A DNA stretch of 64,000 nucleotides, taken from Burkholderia latens (lineage in GTDB: Bacteria > Pseudomonadota > Gammaproteobacteria > Burkholderiales > Burkholderiaceae). This document shows positions 54,277 through 61,976 of this stretch, piece after piece. The stretch's first letter is position 1; every line of letters starts with the position of its first letter. The notes beneath the pieces were generated by a model. The model saw only the letters and a program-made list of their open reading frames with translations. It ran no database searches and had not been told where the DNA came from. Location: NCBI RefSeq assembly GCF_001718795.1, contig NZ_CP013437.1, forward strand, positions 62,001 through 126,000, given 5' to 3'. Made by a program: the position numbers and the translations under genes.

Positions 54277-56067
54277 CTATTGCACGCGGTTCGTCACGGC
54301 GGCCTCCGATGACGGAGACGTCACCGCGCTGACCGCATCCCCATCCGCGTTCGCGTTCGACGGCGAGCCGGTCTGCCACCCGCCACCGAGCGCCTTGTAC
54401 AGCGCGACCAGATCCGTCGTCGTCTGCAACGCGCCCTGCACGGCCTGCTGGCGCCCTTCCGACCATTGCCGCTCGGCGTCGAGCACGTCGAGGAACGGCG
54501 ACAACCCCTTCCTGTAGCGGTCGCGCGCGAGGTCCAGCGCGCCCTGCTCGGCCCTCACCGCATCGTCGAGCGCGGTTGCGCGCATCTGGTCGGTGCGGTA
54601 CACGGCCAGCGCATTGTCGACATCGCGCAGCGCGACGAGCACGGCCTGCCGGTACGCAAGCGCGGCTTCGGCTTGGCGCGCCTGCGACAGCCGCAGGTTC
54701 GATACGAGCTGTCCGCCGGAGAAAATCGGCAACGAGACGGCGGGACCGAACGAATAGAACAGATGCGACCAGTGCGCGAGTTCGCGCACGTGCGACGCGC
54801 GCACCCCGACCTGCCCGGTCAGCGAAATGTCCGGATAGAACTGCGCGACCGCGACGCCGACGTCGGCCGTCGCCGCATGCAGCTCGGCCTCCGCGCGGCG
54901 GATGTCCGGCCGCCGGCGCGCAAGCGTCGACGGCAGCCCGACCGGCACGGTGGGCGGCACGTCCGGCAACGCGTGCGGTGCGTCGAGCCAGTCGTCGAGC
55001 GCGCCCGGCGCACCGCCGACCAGATACGCGAGCCCGTTGCGCAGCAGCACGATCTGCTGATCGAACTGCGGCAGCTGCGCGCGGATCTGCGCGAGCCGCG
55101 CGTCGGCGCTGCGCACGTCGAGGTCGCTTGCAAGGCCGTGCGCGGCCTGCTCGCGCGTGAGGTCGAGCAGTTCGCGCTGCGCGCGCTGCAGGTCTTCCGC
55201 GAGCGAGCGCTGCGCTTCGGCGCCACGCAGTTGCAAGTACGTCTGCGCGACTTCCGCCTCGAGCGACAGCAACGCATCGTCGCGGCCCGCGACCGCGGCA
55301 CTCGCCTGCGCATCGGCCGATTCGACCGAGCGGCGCACGCGGCCGAACAGGTCGAGCTCCCACGATGCGTCGAAGCCGGCCTGCCACAGATTGACCGGCG
55401 CTTCGAGCGCGTCGATCGCGCCGCGCGCGCTCCGCTGTACGCTCGCGCCGGTGCCCGGGCCGAAGCGGTCGAGCGGCGAGCCCGGCGCGCCGAGACGATC
55501 GACGCGCTGGTCGAGACCCTGATCCTCGATGATGCCTTTGAGGCCGAGCTGTTCGCGCTGGTAGCTCGCGCTCGCGCGCACGTTCGGCAAACCCTGCGCG
55601 GCGGCCGCGCTCACCTGCGCCCGCGCCTGCGCGATGCGCAATACGGCGGCCCGCACGTCGAGGTTGTCGTGCGCCGCACGCTCGATCAGCCGGTCGAGCA
55701 GCGGATCGCCGAACGCACGCCACCAGCGCGGGTCGGGATCGGCGCTCGTCACCGGCGACGAGCGCGCGAGGGCCGCGGGTGTCGCCGTGGCCGACGCAGC
55801 GCGGGCCGGAAGCGCCGACGCAGCCGACGACGTCGAAGATGCGGATTTCGCCGAGGCAGCCGAACCACCTGATGTCGCCGACGCCGCGCCCGCGGTCGCC
55901 ACGTCATGCCAGTTCGCCGGCACGTCGGCATGCGGCGGCTTGAAATCCGGCCCGACGGTGCACCCGGCGGCCACCGCAAGCACCGCACACGCCGCGCCAA
56001 CCGCCGCGACACCGCGCGCTGGCATCCGCTGTCGGCGCAAGCCGGGCCTTCGGCGCATCGTCGTCAT
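54277..56067 (-). CDS. NodT-type outer-membrane efflux lipoprotein (second system)
   Basis: 596 aa. Signal peptide and lipobox end at GCTVGPDFKPP, typical for NodT/OprM lipoproteins. A low-complexity Ser/Ala stretch (about 55-105: ASATSGGSAASAKSAS...) is unusually long for the family. Two OEP repeats follow, with DPRWWRAFGDPLLDRLIERA, ASWELDLFGRVRRSVE, RRPDIRRAEAELHAATADVGVA and FPSGG-like PIFSGGQLVSNLRL. The C-terminal tail is again disordered. The start at 56067 is 2 bp from the MFS stop, so expression is coupled. It is the exit channel of the second tripartite pump. Confidence 0.92.
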   Translation of the reverse strand: MTTMRRRPGLRRQRMPARGVAAVGAACAVLAVAAGCTVGPDFKPPHADVPANWHDVATAGAASATSGGSAASAKSASSTSSAASALPARAASATATPAALARSSPVTSADPDPRWWRAFGDPLLDRLIERAAHDNLDVRAAVLRIAQARAQVSAAAAQGLPNVRASASYQREQLGLKGIIEDQGLDQRVDRLGAPGSPLDRFGPGTGASVQRSARGAIDALEAPVNLWQAGFDASWELDLFGRVRRSVESADAQASAAVAGRDDALLSLEAEVAQTYLQLRGAEAQRSLAEDLQRAQRELLDLTREQAAHGLASDLDVRSADARLAQIRAQLPQFDQQIVLLRNGLAYLVGGAPGALDDWLDAPHALPDVPPTVPVGLPSTLARRRPDIRRAEAELHAATADVGVAVAQFYPDISLTGQVGVRASHVRELAHWSHLFYSFGPAVSLPIFSGGQLVSNLRLSQARQAEAALAYRQAVLVALRDVDNALAVYRTDQMRATALDDAVRAEQGALDLARDRYRKGLSPFLDVLDAERQWSEGRQQAVQGALQTTTDLVALYKALGGGWQTGSPSNANADGDAVSAVTSPSSEAAVTNRVQ

Positions 56068-56069
56068 CG

Positions 56070-57662
56070 TCAATGCCCTCCCGCGCCGCGTGCTGCCTTC
56101 ACCGGCGAGAACAGGAACGTCAGCGGAAGGCTGAGCGCGCAGAACACCGCGAGGATCGCGAACACGTCGATATACGCGAGGATCGTCGCCTGCGAGACGA
56201 AGGTTTCGTACAGGCGGCCGGTCGCGGTCTGCAGCGCGGCCGGCGGCGGCACGCCCGACAGCGCGCCGACCGTGCGCGCGTTCTCGTGCAGCGCGTCCTG
56301 GAAGTTCTGCGACAGCGGCGACATGTGCGTGGACAGGTGCGCCATCCGCGCCTGCGTGCGCTCGCGGATCAGCGCGGTCGACACCGAGATGCCGATCGAG
56401 CCCGCGACGTTGCGAAACATCGTGAACAGCGCCGATGCATCGTCGTTGAGCCGCTGCGGAATGGTCAGATACGCGAGCGTCGTAATCGGCACGAACATGA
56501 AGCCGATCGCGAGCGACTGCGCGCAACGGATCATCACCAGGTGCTTGTAGTCGATGTCCGGCACCAGCATGCGCGAATAGATCAGCGCCCCCGACAGCAG
56601 CACGAAGCCGAATCCGACCAGATAACGCGTCTGCACATGCGGCATCAGCCGGCTCACGAGCGGGATTTCCATCGTGATCAGCAGCGCGCCGGGCGACAGC
56701 ACGAGGCCTGCGAGCGTCGCCGTATAGCCGAGATGCTGCTGCGCAAGCTGCGGCACGATCACCGCGCTGCCGTACAGCACGGCCGCGAACGTCGCGATCG
56801 TCACGCAGCCCAGTGCGAAGTTGCGGTCGCGCAGGCACGACAGGTCGACGACCGGCTTTCTCGTGCGCAGCAGCCACAGCGTCGCGCCGATCAGCCCGAG
56901 CGCGGACAGCACCGCGAAGATGCGGATGAAGTTCGAGCCGAACCAGTCCTCGTCCTCGCCGCGATCGAGCATCACCTGCAGGCAGCCGAGCCCGATCGCG
57001 ATCAGGCCGATGCCGACGTAGTCGACCGAAATCCCGCGTCCGGCGCCGCGCCGCCACGGCGGATCCTCGACGAGCTGCATCACCGCGAGCACGGTCAGCG
57101 CGCCGATCGGCACGTTCAGCAGGAACACCCAGCGCCACGAGAAATGATCGGTGATCCAGCCGCCGAGCGTCGGCCCGAGCACCGGCGCGACGACGATCGC
57201 CACCGCCGAGATCGAAAACGCGCGATTGCGCTGCTCGGGCGGAAACGTGTCGAGGATGATCGACTGCTGGTTCGGCTGCAGCCCGCCGCCGAACAGGCCC
57301 TGCAGCACACGAAACACGATCAGTTCGCCGAGATTGGTCGCGATTCCGCACAGGAACGAGCACACGGTGAACGCGGCGATGCACAGCACGAAGTAGCGCT
57401 TGCGCCCGAGCAGGCGCCCGAGGAATCCCGAGATCGGCAGCACGATGCCGTTCGCGACGAGGTACGACGTGAGCGTCCAGGTCGCCTCGTCGTAGCTCGC
57501 GGACATCGTGCCGGCGATGTGTGGAAGCGCGACGTTGACGATCGTCGTGTCGAGCACCTCCATGAACGCGGCAAGCGTGACCACGATCGCGATGACCCAC
57601 GGGTTCGCGGCAGGCCGCCATGCGCGGCCGGACGAGCGCGACCGATCGGCCGGCCGGCTCAT
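56070..57662 (-). CDS. EmrB-type MFS drug transporter (second system)
   Basis: 530 aa, DHA2 family with about 14 TM helices. Landmarks: FMEVLDTTIVNVALPHIAGTM in TM1, SGFLGRLLGRKRYF (motif A), LQGLFGGGLQPNQQSIILD and GPTLGGWITDHFSWRWVFLLNVPIG (motif C region). It exports amphiphilic compounds using the proton gradient together with the EmrA-like adaptor and the NodT channel. ATG 57662 is chosen; the frame continues upstream only as a shadow of the adaptor gene. Spacing to the NodT gene is 2 bp and to the adaptor 89 bp. Confidence 0.92.
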   Translation of the reverse strand: MSRPADRSRSSGRAWRPAANPWVIAIVVTLAAFMEVLDTTIVNVALPHIAGTMSASYDEATWTLTSYLVANGIVLPISGFLGRLLGRKRYFVLCIAAFTVCSFLCGIATNLGELIVFRVLQGLFGGGLQPNQQSIILDTFPPEQRNRAFSISAVAIVVAPVLGPTLGGWITDHFSWRWVFLLNVPIGALTVLAVMQLVEDPPWRRGAGRGISVDYVGIGLIAIGLGCLQVMLDRGEDEDWFGSNFIRIFAVLSALGLIGATLWLLRTRKPVVDLSCLRDRNFALGCVTIATFAAVLYGSAVIVPQLAQQHLGYTATLAGLVLSPGALLITMEIPLVSRLMPHVQTRYLVGFGFVLLSGALIYSRMLVPDIDYKHLVMIRCAQSLAIGFMFVPITTLAYLTIPQRLNDDASALFTMFRNVAGSIGISVSTALIRERTQARMAHLSTHMSPLSQNFQDALHENARTVGALSGVPPPAALQTATGRLYETFVSQATILAYIDVFAILAVFCALSLPLTFLFSPVKAARGAGGH

Positions 57663-57751
57663 CGGCGGCCCTCGCGCAAACTGGCCGGCATGCGGATGTC
57701 GGGCATCGGATCGCTCCGGTGAAAGCAGGCAGCCGCGCGGCGGCCCGCCGG

Positions 57752-59239
57752 TTATTTCAGATGCACGGTCGGGACGGCTGACAAGCCGAGACCGAGCGGC
57801 GGATCGTTCGGCAGCGTGCCGTCGAGCACGATCTTCACGGGTACGCGCTGCACGATCTTCACGAAGTTGCCCGTCGCGTTCTCGGCCGGAAACGCGGAGA
57901 AGCGCGAGCCGCTGCCGAGCTGGATGCTGTCGACGTGGCCGTGCAGGTCGAGGTCGGGATACGCGTCGACCGATACGTCGACGCGGTCGCCGATTCGCAT
58001 CCGTTCGAGTTGCGACTCCTTGAAGTTCGCGGTGATCCACACGCGCGGCGTGACGATCGAGAAGATCGACGCCCCGGCCTGCAGGTACGACCCGAGCTGC
58101 ACGTTGCGTCGCGTGACCCAGCCGTCGGACGATGCGCGCAGCTCGCAGTACGACAGGTTCAGATTCGCCGTATCGAGCTGCGCGCGCGCCTGCAGCACCT
58201 GCTGACGACGCTCCTCGACGGCCGTTTCGGCCTGGCGGATCTGCTGCGGCACGAGGCTCGCGGTGCGCGCCTGCGCCTGGGCCATCGCGACGTTTGCATC
58301 GGCGCTCGCGCGCTGCGCGTCGGCCGCATCGATCGCTTGCTGCGACGTCGCGCGCGCGTCGACCGCGCGTTGCCGCTCCTGTGCGGCGAGCGCCTGCCGG
58401 TACGCGGCTTCCGCCGATTCGATCTGCGCACGCGCCTGCCGGTACTGCGCCGGGTACTGCACGCGCGCGATGTCGAGCTGCACGCGCGACGCGTCGAGCT
58501 GCGCCTGTGCGAGGCCGAGCTGAGCACGCGCGGCATCGACCTTCGCGCGATAGTCGCGCGGATCGATCTCGAGCAGCACGTCGCCGCGATGCACGAACGT
58601 GTTGTCGTCGACCACGAGCCGTGTCACGTAGCCGGACACGTGCGGCGCGACGGCCACCGCGTTGCCGTCGGTGTACGCGTCGTCGGTGCTTTCCTGGTTG
58701 CGCGTCATGAGCCACCACACGAGGCCAGCGATCACCAGCACGACCGCCACCGCGCCGAGGATGATCAGCGGTTTCTTGCCAGGCCGCTTGCGTTCGCCTT
58801 CGTCGCCGTCACCATCGCCATCGCCATCGCCGCCGGTGCGGCCGCCGCGATCGTCGTGCGGATGGCCGTCGCCTCCGCCGCCGCCCGGCGCGTCGGTGTC
58901 GCGCTCGTCGTGGCTGCCTGGTCCGGCGCTGCCGCCGCTGCCGACATCGCCGCCGCCGTCGCCGGCGCGGGCGAGCGCCACGCGGGGCGCAAGTCCGGCC
59001 TCCGATCCGCCGACCGACAACTCCGGCTGCACAGCCAGCGCGAAGCACGCGGCGAAATCGCTCCCCCACACGGACACCCGCGCACCGCGCCGCCGCTGCG
59101 TACACGCGTGCACAAGCATGCGGTGCAATCGCTCACGAATGGACAACGGGGTAAGCGGCCGGGCAATAAACCGCCGATCATCCTCGGCGCCGTGGCCGTC
59201 GTGCGGGTGATCGTAGGGCAACAGGGTCGTATCGGGCAT
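57752..59239 (-). CDS. EmrA-type membrane fusion protein (second system), unusual leader
   Basis: 495 aa from ATG 59239. The part from about residue 150 on is a standard EmrA: TM helix KPLIILGAVAVVLVIAGLVWWLM, ESTDDAYTDGNAVAVAPHVSGYV, split lipoyl halves around a long coiled-coil, and ITANFKESQLERMRIGDRVDV. The first about 150 residues are odd: a His/Asp/Gly-rich segment with GDGDGDGDGDEGERKR and a stretch (GHGAEDDRRFIARPL) that is the antisense reading of an inverted copy of the TM-coding DNA. GAGAAAG lies 9 nt before ATG 59239, but a later start near 58990 cannot be excluded. First gene of the second efflux operon. Confidence 0.82.
   Translation of the reverse strand: MPDTTLLPYDHPHDGHGAEDDRRFIARPLTPLSIRERLHRMLVHACTQRRRGARVSVWGSDFAACFALAVQPELSVGGSEAGLAPRVALARAGDGGGDVGSGGSAGPGSHDERDTDAPGGGGGDGHPHDDRGGRTGGDGDGDGDGDEGERKRPGKKPLIILGAVAVVLVIAGLVWWLMTRNQESTDDAYTDGNAVAVAPHVSGYVTRLVVDDNTFVHRGDVLLEIDPRDYRAKVDAARAQLGLAQAQLDASRVQLDIARVQYPAQYRQARAQIESAEAAYRQALAAQERQRAVDARATSQQAIDAADAQRASADANVAMAQAQARTASLVPQQIRQAETAVEERRQQVLQARAQLDTANLNLSYCELRASSDGWVTRRNVQLGSYLQAGASIFSIVTPRVWITANFKESQLERMRIGDRVDVSVDAYPDLDLHGHVDSIQLGSGSRFSAFPAENATGNFVKIVQRVPVKIVLDGTLPNDPPLGLGLSAVPTVHLK
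58726..59215. repeat. Imperfect inverted repeat (about 64 bp arms, 363-bp spacer) within the EmrA leader
   Basis: The TM-coding sequence on the minus strand (58726-58789) has a near copy in opposite orientation at 59153-59215. The plus strand there translates as KRPGNKPPIILGAVAVVRVI, against KRPGKKPLIILGAVAVVLVI for the gene. Counting by eye, roughly nine in ten bases match. The spacer holds the Gly/Asp-rich leader. Confidence 0.85.
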
Positions 59240-59421
59240 CGGGTCGCTTTCTCGGGCAAGGGCCGAGCCGCATCGCATGCTTCGGCCTCGACGGTGCGTG
59301 CGAGCAAACCGCGCGCCCGGCGGCGCCTCGCGATGACGCGGGCGGCCCCGAATCCCCGCGCACCGATGGCACGGCCGATGCGCCGCACGGGATCCACGCA
59401 TGACGAAAGGAAACCGCACCT

Positions 59422-59640
59422 ATGATCCGCTCGACGTCCCTCGACACCGATTCGCAAGAAGAAGACCGTGGCGACAGCACGCCCGGCCCCGAAGGCAAGC
59501 GCCGCGACACCGGCACGCCGCCGCCGCGCAGCGCGCGCGATCCCGCAGAGGGCAAGCCGTCCGCACCCGACGACATCCGCCCGGCGCCGCCAACCGGCGA
59601 ACCGCCGGCGCGCGAACGTGAACGCGGCGATTCGCGCTGA
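59422..59640 (+). CDS. Small Pro/Arg/Asp-rich disordered protein
   Basis: 72 aa: MIRSTSLDTDSQEEDRGDST followed by Pro-rich, charged sequence (PPPRSARDPAEGKPSAPDD; PAPPTGEPPARERERGD). No hydrophobic core. AAGGAAACC lies somewhat far (about 9-11 nt) from the ATG. Not recognised, but its style matches the proteins at 41740-42018 and 44679-44819. It starts divergently from the efflux operon and precedes the Mn catalase gene by 270 bp. Confidence 0.5.
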   Translation: MIRSTSLDTDSQEEDRGDSTPGPEGKRRDTGTPPPRSARDPAEGKPSAPDDIRPAPPTGEPPARERERGDSR

Positions 59641-59910
59641 CCGCACATTACCGCCGCGGCCCGCGCGGCAGCCTGCGCGCGCCCGCGGCAGAAATGACAA
59701 CGCGTTGAAAAATCGCGGGCAGTCGTGCCGCCCGCGGCAAGGACGATGCACGGCAGTAGCGCGGCCGCGCACACGCGCAGCGAGCGCACTTCCCATCCGC
59801 GCTCCAGCGGTTCACGCCGCGCATTGGTATCGCACCCACCACTACTACAGGCGCGCCCCGTGCTCGGTCCTCCGTCGCAGGTGCCATCAACTTTTTCACA
59901 CGGAGGTTTC

Positions 59911-60822
59911 ATGTTCATCCACAACACACGGCTTCAGTACACGGTGCGCGTCGACGCACCGAACCCCGGGCTCGCGAACCTGCTGCTCGAACAGTTCGGC
60001 GGGCCGCAGGGCGAACTCGCCGCCGCGATGCGCTACTTCACGCAGGCAATCACCGAAGAGGATCCGGGCCGCAAGGACATGCTGTTCGACATCGCGACCG
60101 AGGAATTGAGCCACCTCGAGGTGATCGGCTCGCTGGTCGCGATGCTGAACCGCGGCGCGAAGGGTGAACTCGCCGAGGCGGTCGACGAACAGGCCGAGCT
60201 GTACCGCAAGCTGCACGGTGCAGGCAACGACAGCCACGTGACACAACTGCTGTACGGCGCCGGTTCGCCGCTGACGAATTCGGGCGGCGTGCCGTGGTCG
60301 GGCGCGTACATCGACACGATCGGCGAACCGACGGCCGACCTGCGCTCGAACATCGCGGCCGAAGCGCGCGCGAAGATCATCTACGAGCGGCTGCTCAACG
60401 TGACCGACGATCCGGGCATCCGCGACGCGCTCGGTTTCCTGATGACGCGCGAGGTGTCGCACCAGAAGTCGTTCGAGAAGGCGCTGTACGCGATCACCGC
60501 GAACTTCCCGCCGGGCAAGCTGCCGCCGGTCGAGCCGTACGACCGCGTGTACTTCCGGATGCAGGACGGCGAACCGGTGCCCGGCCCGTGGAACCGCGGA
60601 GATTCGCTGTCGTTGCGGCGCGGCGAGCCGGCCGTCGACGGCGGTGACGGCGCCGCGAAGGGCGCGGTCGAGCCGCAACAATCGGAGGCACTCGAAGCGA
60701 TGACGCGCCGCCTCGCATCCGACCCGCGCTGCGATCCGGTGACGGGGGCCGAACTCGGCGCGGGCGCACCGCGCGACAGCACTGCAGCGTCTGCGGCCGG
60801 CACGCCGCCCAAGAAGCCTTGA
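59911..60822 (+). CDS. Manganese catalase (non-heme)
   Basis: 303 aa. Dimanganese catalase that disproportionates hydrogen peroxide. The four-helix-bundle ligands are visible: GPQGELAAAMRYF (Glu), IATEELSHLEVIG (Glu and His), NIAAEARAKIIYERLL (Glu) and LMTREVSHQKSFEKAL (Glu, His). Then come GKLPPVEPYDRVYFRMQDG and a long disordered tail beyond about 240. CGGAGG 4-5 nt before ATG 59911 is a strong ribosome site. Family members are often stress-induced in stationary phase; the neighbours here suggest the same. Confidence 0.95.
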   Translation: MFIHNTRLQYTVRVDAPNPGLANLLLEQFGGPQGELAAAMRYFTQAITEEDPGRKDMLFDIATEELSHLEVIGSLVAMLNRGAKGELAEAVDEQAELYRKLHGAGNDSHVTQLLYGAGSPLTNSGGVPWSGAYIDTIGEPTADLRSNIAAEARAKIIYERLLNVTDDPGIRDALGFLMTREVSHQKSFEKALYAITANFPPGKLPPVEPYDRVYFRMQDGEPVPGPWNRGDSLSLRRGEPAVDGGDGAAKGAVEPQQSEALEAMTRRLASDPRCDPVTGAELGAGAPRDSTAASAAGTPPKKP

Positions 60823-61009
60823 GCGCGGCCCATCGGCAGCCGCGGCGCGCGCGCCGCGTGCGCCGCAGCCCGCCAACGCGTCACCGCCCGTTCCGACGCA
60901 CCGCGGCAACGCCGCTGCTGCCGGCAGCCGATGCGCCAGCGCATGGCCCGGCGGCTGGCCGGCTGCGCGACCGCGATGCGCGCGGGCACACCGGTTGCTG
61001 TATGTCGTC

Positions 61010-61519
61010 ATGGACCTCGCCCTGCTCCGCCGCCTACCCGGCATGACACTACCCGATCCATCCGACTTCCCCGTTCGCGCGGTGCCGCTGGCACCGCTGG
61101 TGAAGGAACGCGCGACGATCGTCTGTCACCGCAACAACCGCGTGCTGCTTGTCGCACGCCGGCCGTCGTCGCGCTGGACGCTTCCGGGCGGCGTGATCCG
61201 GCGCGGCGAGTCGGCGCTCGACGCCGCACATCGCGAACTGCAGGAGGAAACCGGGCTCGTCGATCTCGAACTCGCTTATTTCTTCTACGTCGACGGCAGC
61301 GTGAAGCGTCATCACGTATTCGTCGCGAGGCTGCCACCCGACCAGCATGCGTGTCCGGGCCGCGAGATCGCGCTGTGCCGCTGGGTTCATCTCGATGCAG
61401 TGCGGCGCTGGCCGGCGAGCGCGCCGACGCAGCGCATCGTGCAGACGATCTCGAACCTGATCCGCGCGCAGGCCGCGCGCGGCGCCGACGCGGTCACGCG
61501 TCCGTCGGCTTCCCGCTGA
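61010..61519 (+). CDS. NUDIX hydrolase
   Basis: 169 aa. The NUDIX box is complete: GGVIRRGESALDAAHRELQEETGL (GX5EX7REUXEEXGU). The flanking WTLP before it and HHVFVARLP after it fit the fold. It hydrolyses a nucleoside diphosphate derivative; substrate unknown. ATG 61010 is chosen; TTG 60995 and ATG 61043 are alternatives, none with a strong ribosome site. Its 3' end overlaps the convergent DUF1641 gene by 26 bp. Confidence 0.9.
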   Translation: MDLALLRRLPGMTLPDPSDFPVRAVPLAPLVKERATIVCHRNNRVLLVARRPSSRWTLPGGVIRRGESALDAAHRELQEETGLVDLELAYFFYVDGSVKRHHVFVARLPPDQHACPGREIALCRWVHLDAVRRWPASAPTQRIVQTISNLIRAQAARGADAVTRPSASR

Positions 61520-61976
61520 GCGTCGTGATCGGCGCCTCGGGTTCGCGCGCGAGGCCCTGAGCGAATACCTTCAGCCCTTCGAGCAGCGGCGTCAGCGCAT
61601 CCCACAGCGCTTCGTCGTGCAGCAGCCGGTACACGCCGCGCACGCCGGGCGCCGCATGCTCGTGCTCGGACGGTTTCCACGCGCCGACGTGACGCAGCGC
61701 GTCTGCGGCCGCGAACATCGTCTTGCCGAACTGCTCGGGCGGGATGCTCGACAGCGCCATCACCAGCATCGCGAGGTTCTGCACGCCGGTCTGTGTGCCC
61801 GGTTTGTCGAGCGCGCCGACCAGCACTTCGGCGATACGTGCGTTCGCGCTCACGACATCGTTCGCGAAGCGCAGGAAGCCGTGCCGGTGCAGGCTGCCGA
61901 GCAGGCGTTCGAGCGCATCGTGCGCATCGGGCTCCGTCTGGGGAGGCGTCACATCGTGGGGCAGGCGTTCGGCCAT
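61494..61976 (-). CDS. DUF1641 protein, formate-dehydrogenase partner
   Basis: 160 aa. DALERLLGSLHRHGFLRFANDVVSANARIAEVLVGAL and a C-terminal GLKVFAQGL segment match DUF1641. The same two-gene arrangement (molybdoenzyme followed by DUF1641) is seen for Bacillus YjgC/YjgD. Start and stop overlap with the dehydrogenase gene (TGATG), so the two are co-translated. The protein is helical and soluble; a chaperone or subunit role is inferred. Confidence 0.85.
   Translation of the reverse strand: MAERLPHDVTPPQTEPDAHDALERLLGSLHRHGFLRFANDVVSANARIAEVLVGALDKPGTQTGVQNLAMLVMALSSIPPEQFGKTMFAAADALRHVGAWKPSEHEHAAPGVRGVYRLLHDEALWDALTPLLEGLKVFAQGLAREPEAPITTLSGKPTDA

Noticed and set aside
60841..60858. 18-bp GC palindrome after the Mn catalase gene as a terminator
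   Set aside because: Pure CG alternation is common in this base composition and there is no T run; not reported as a feature.
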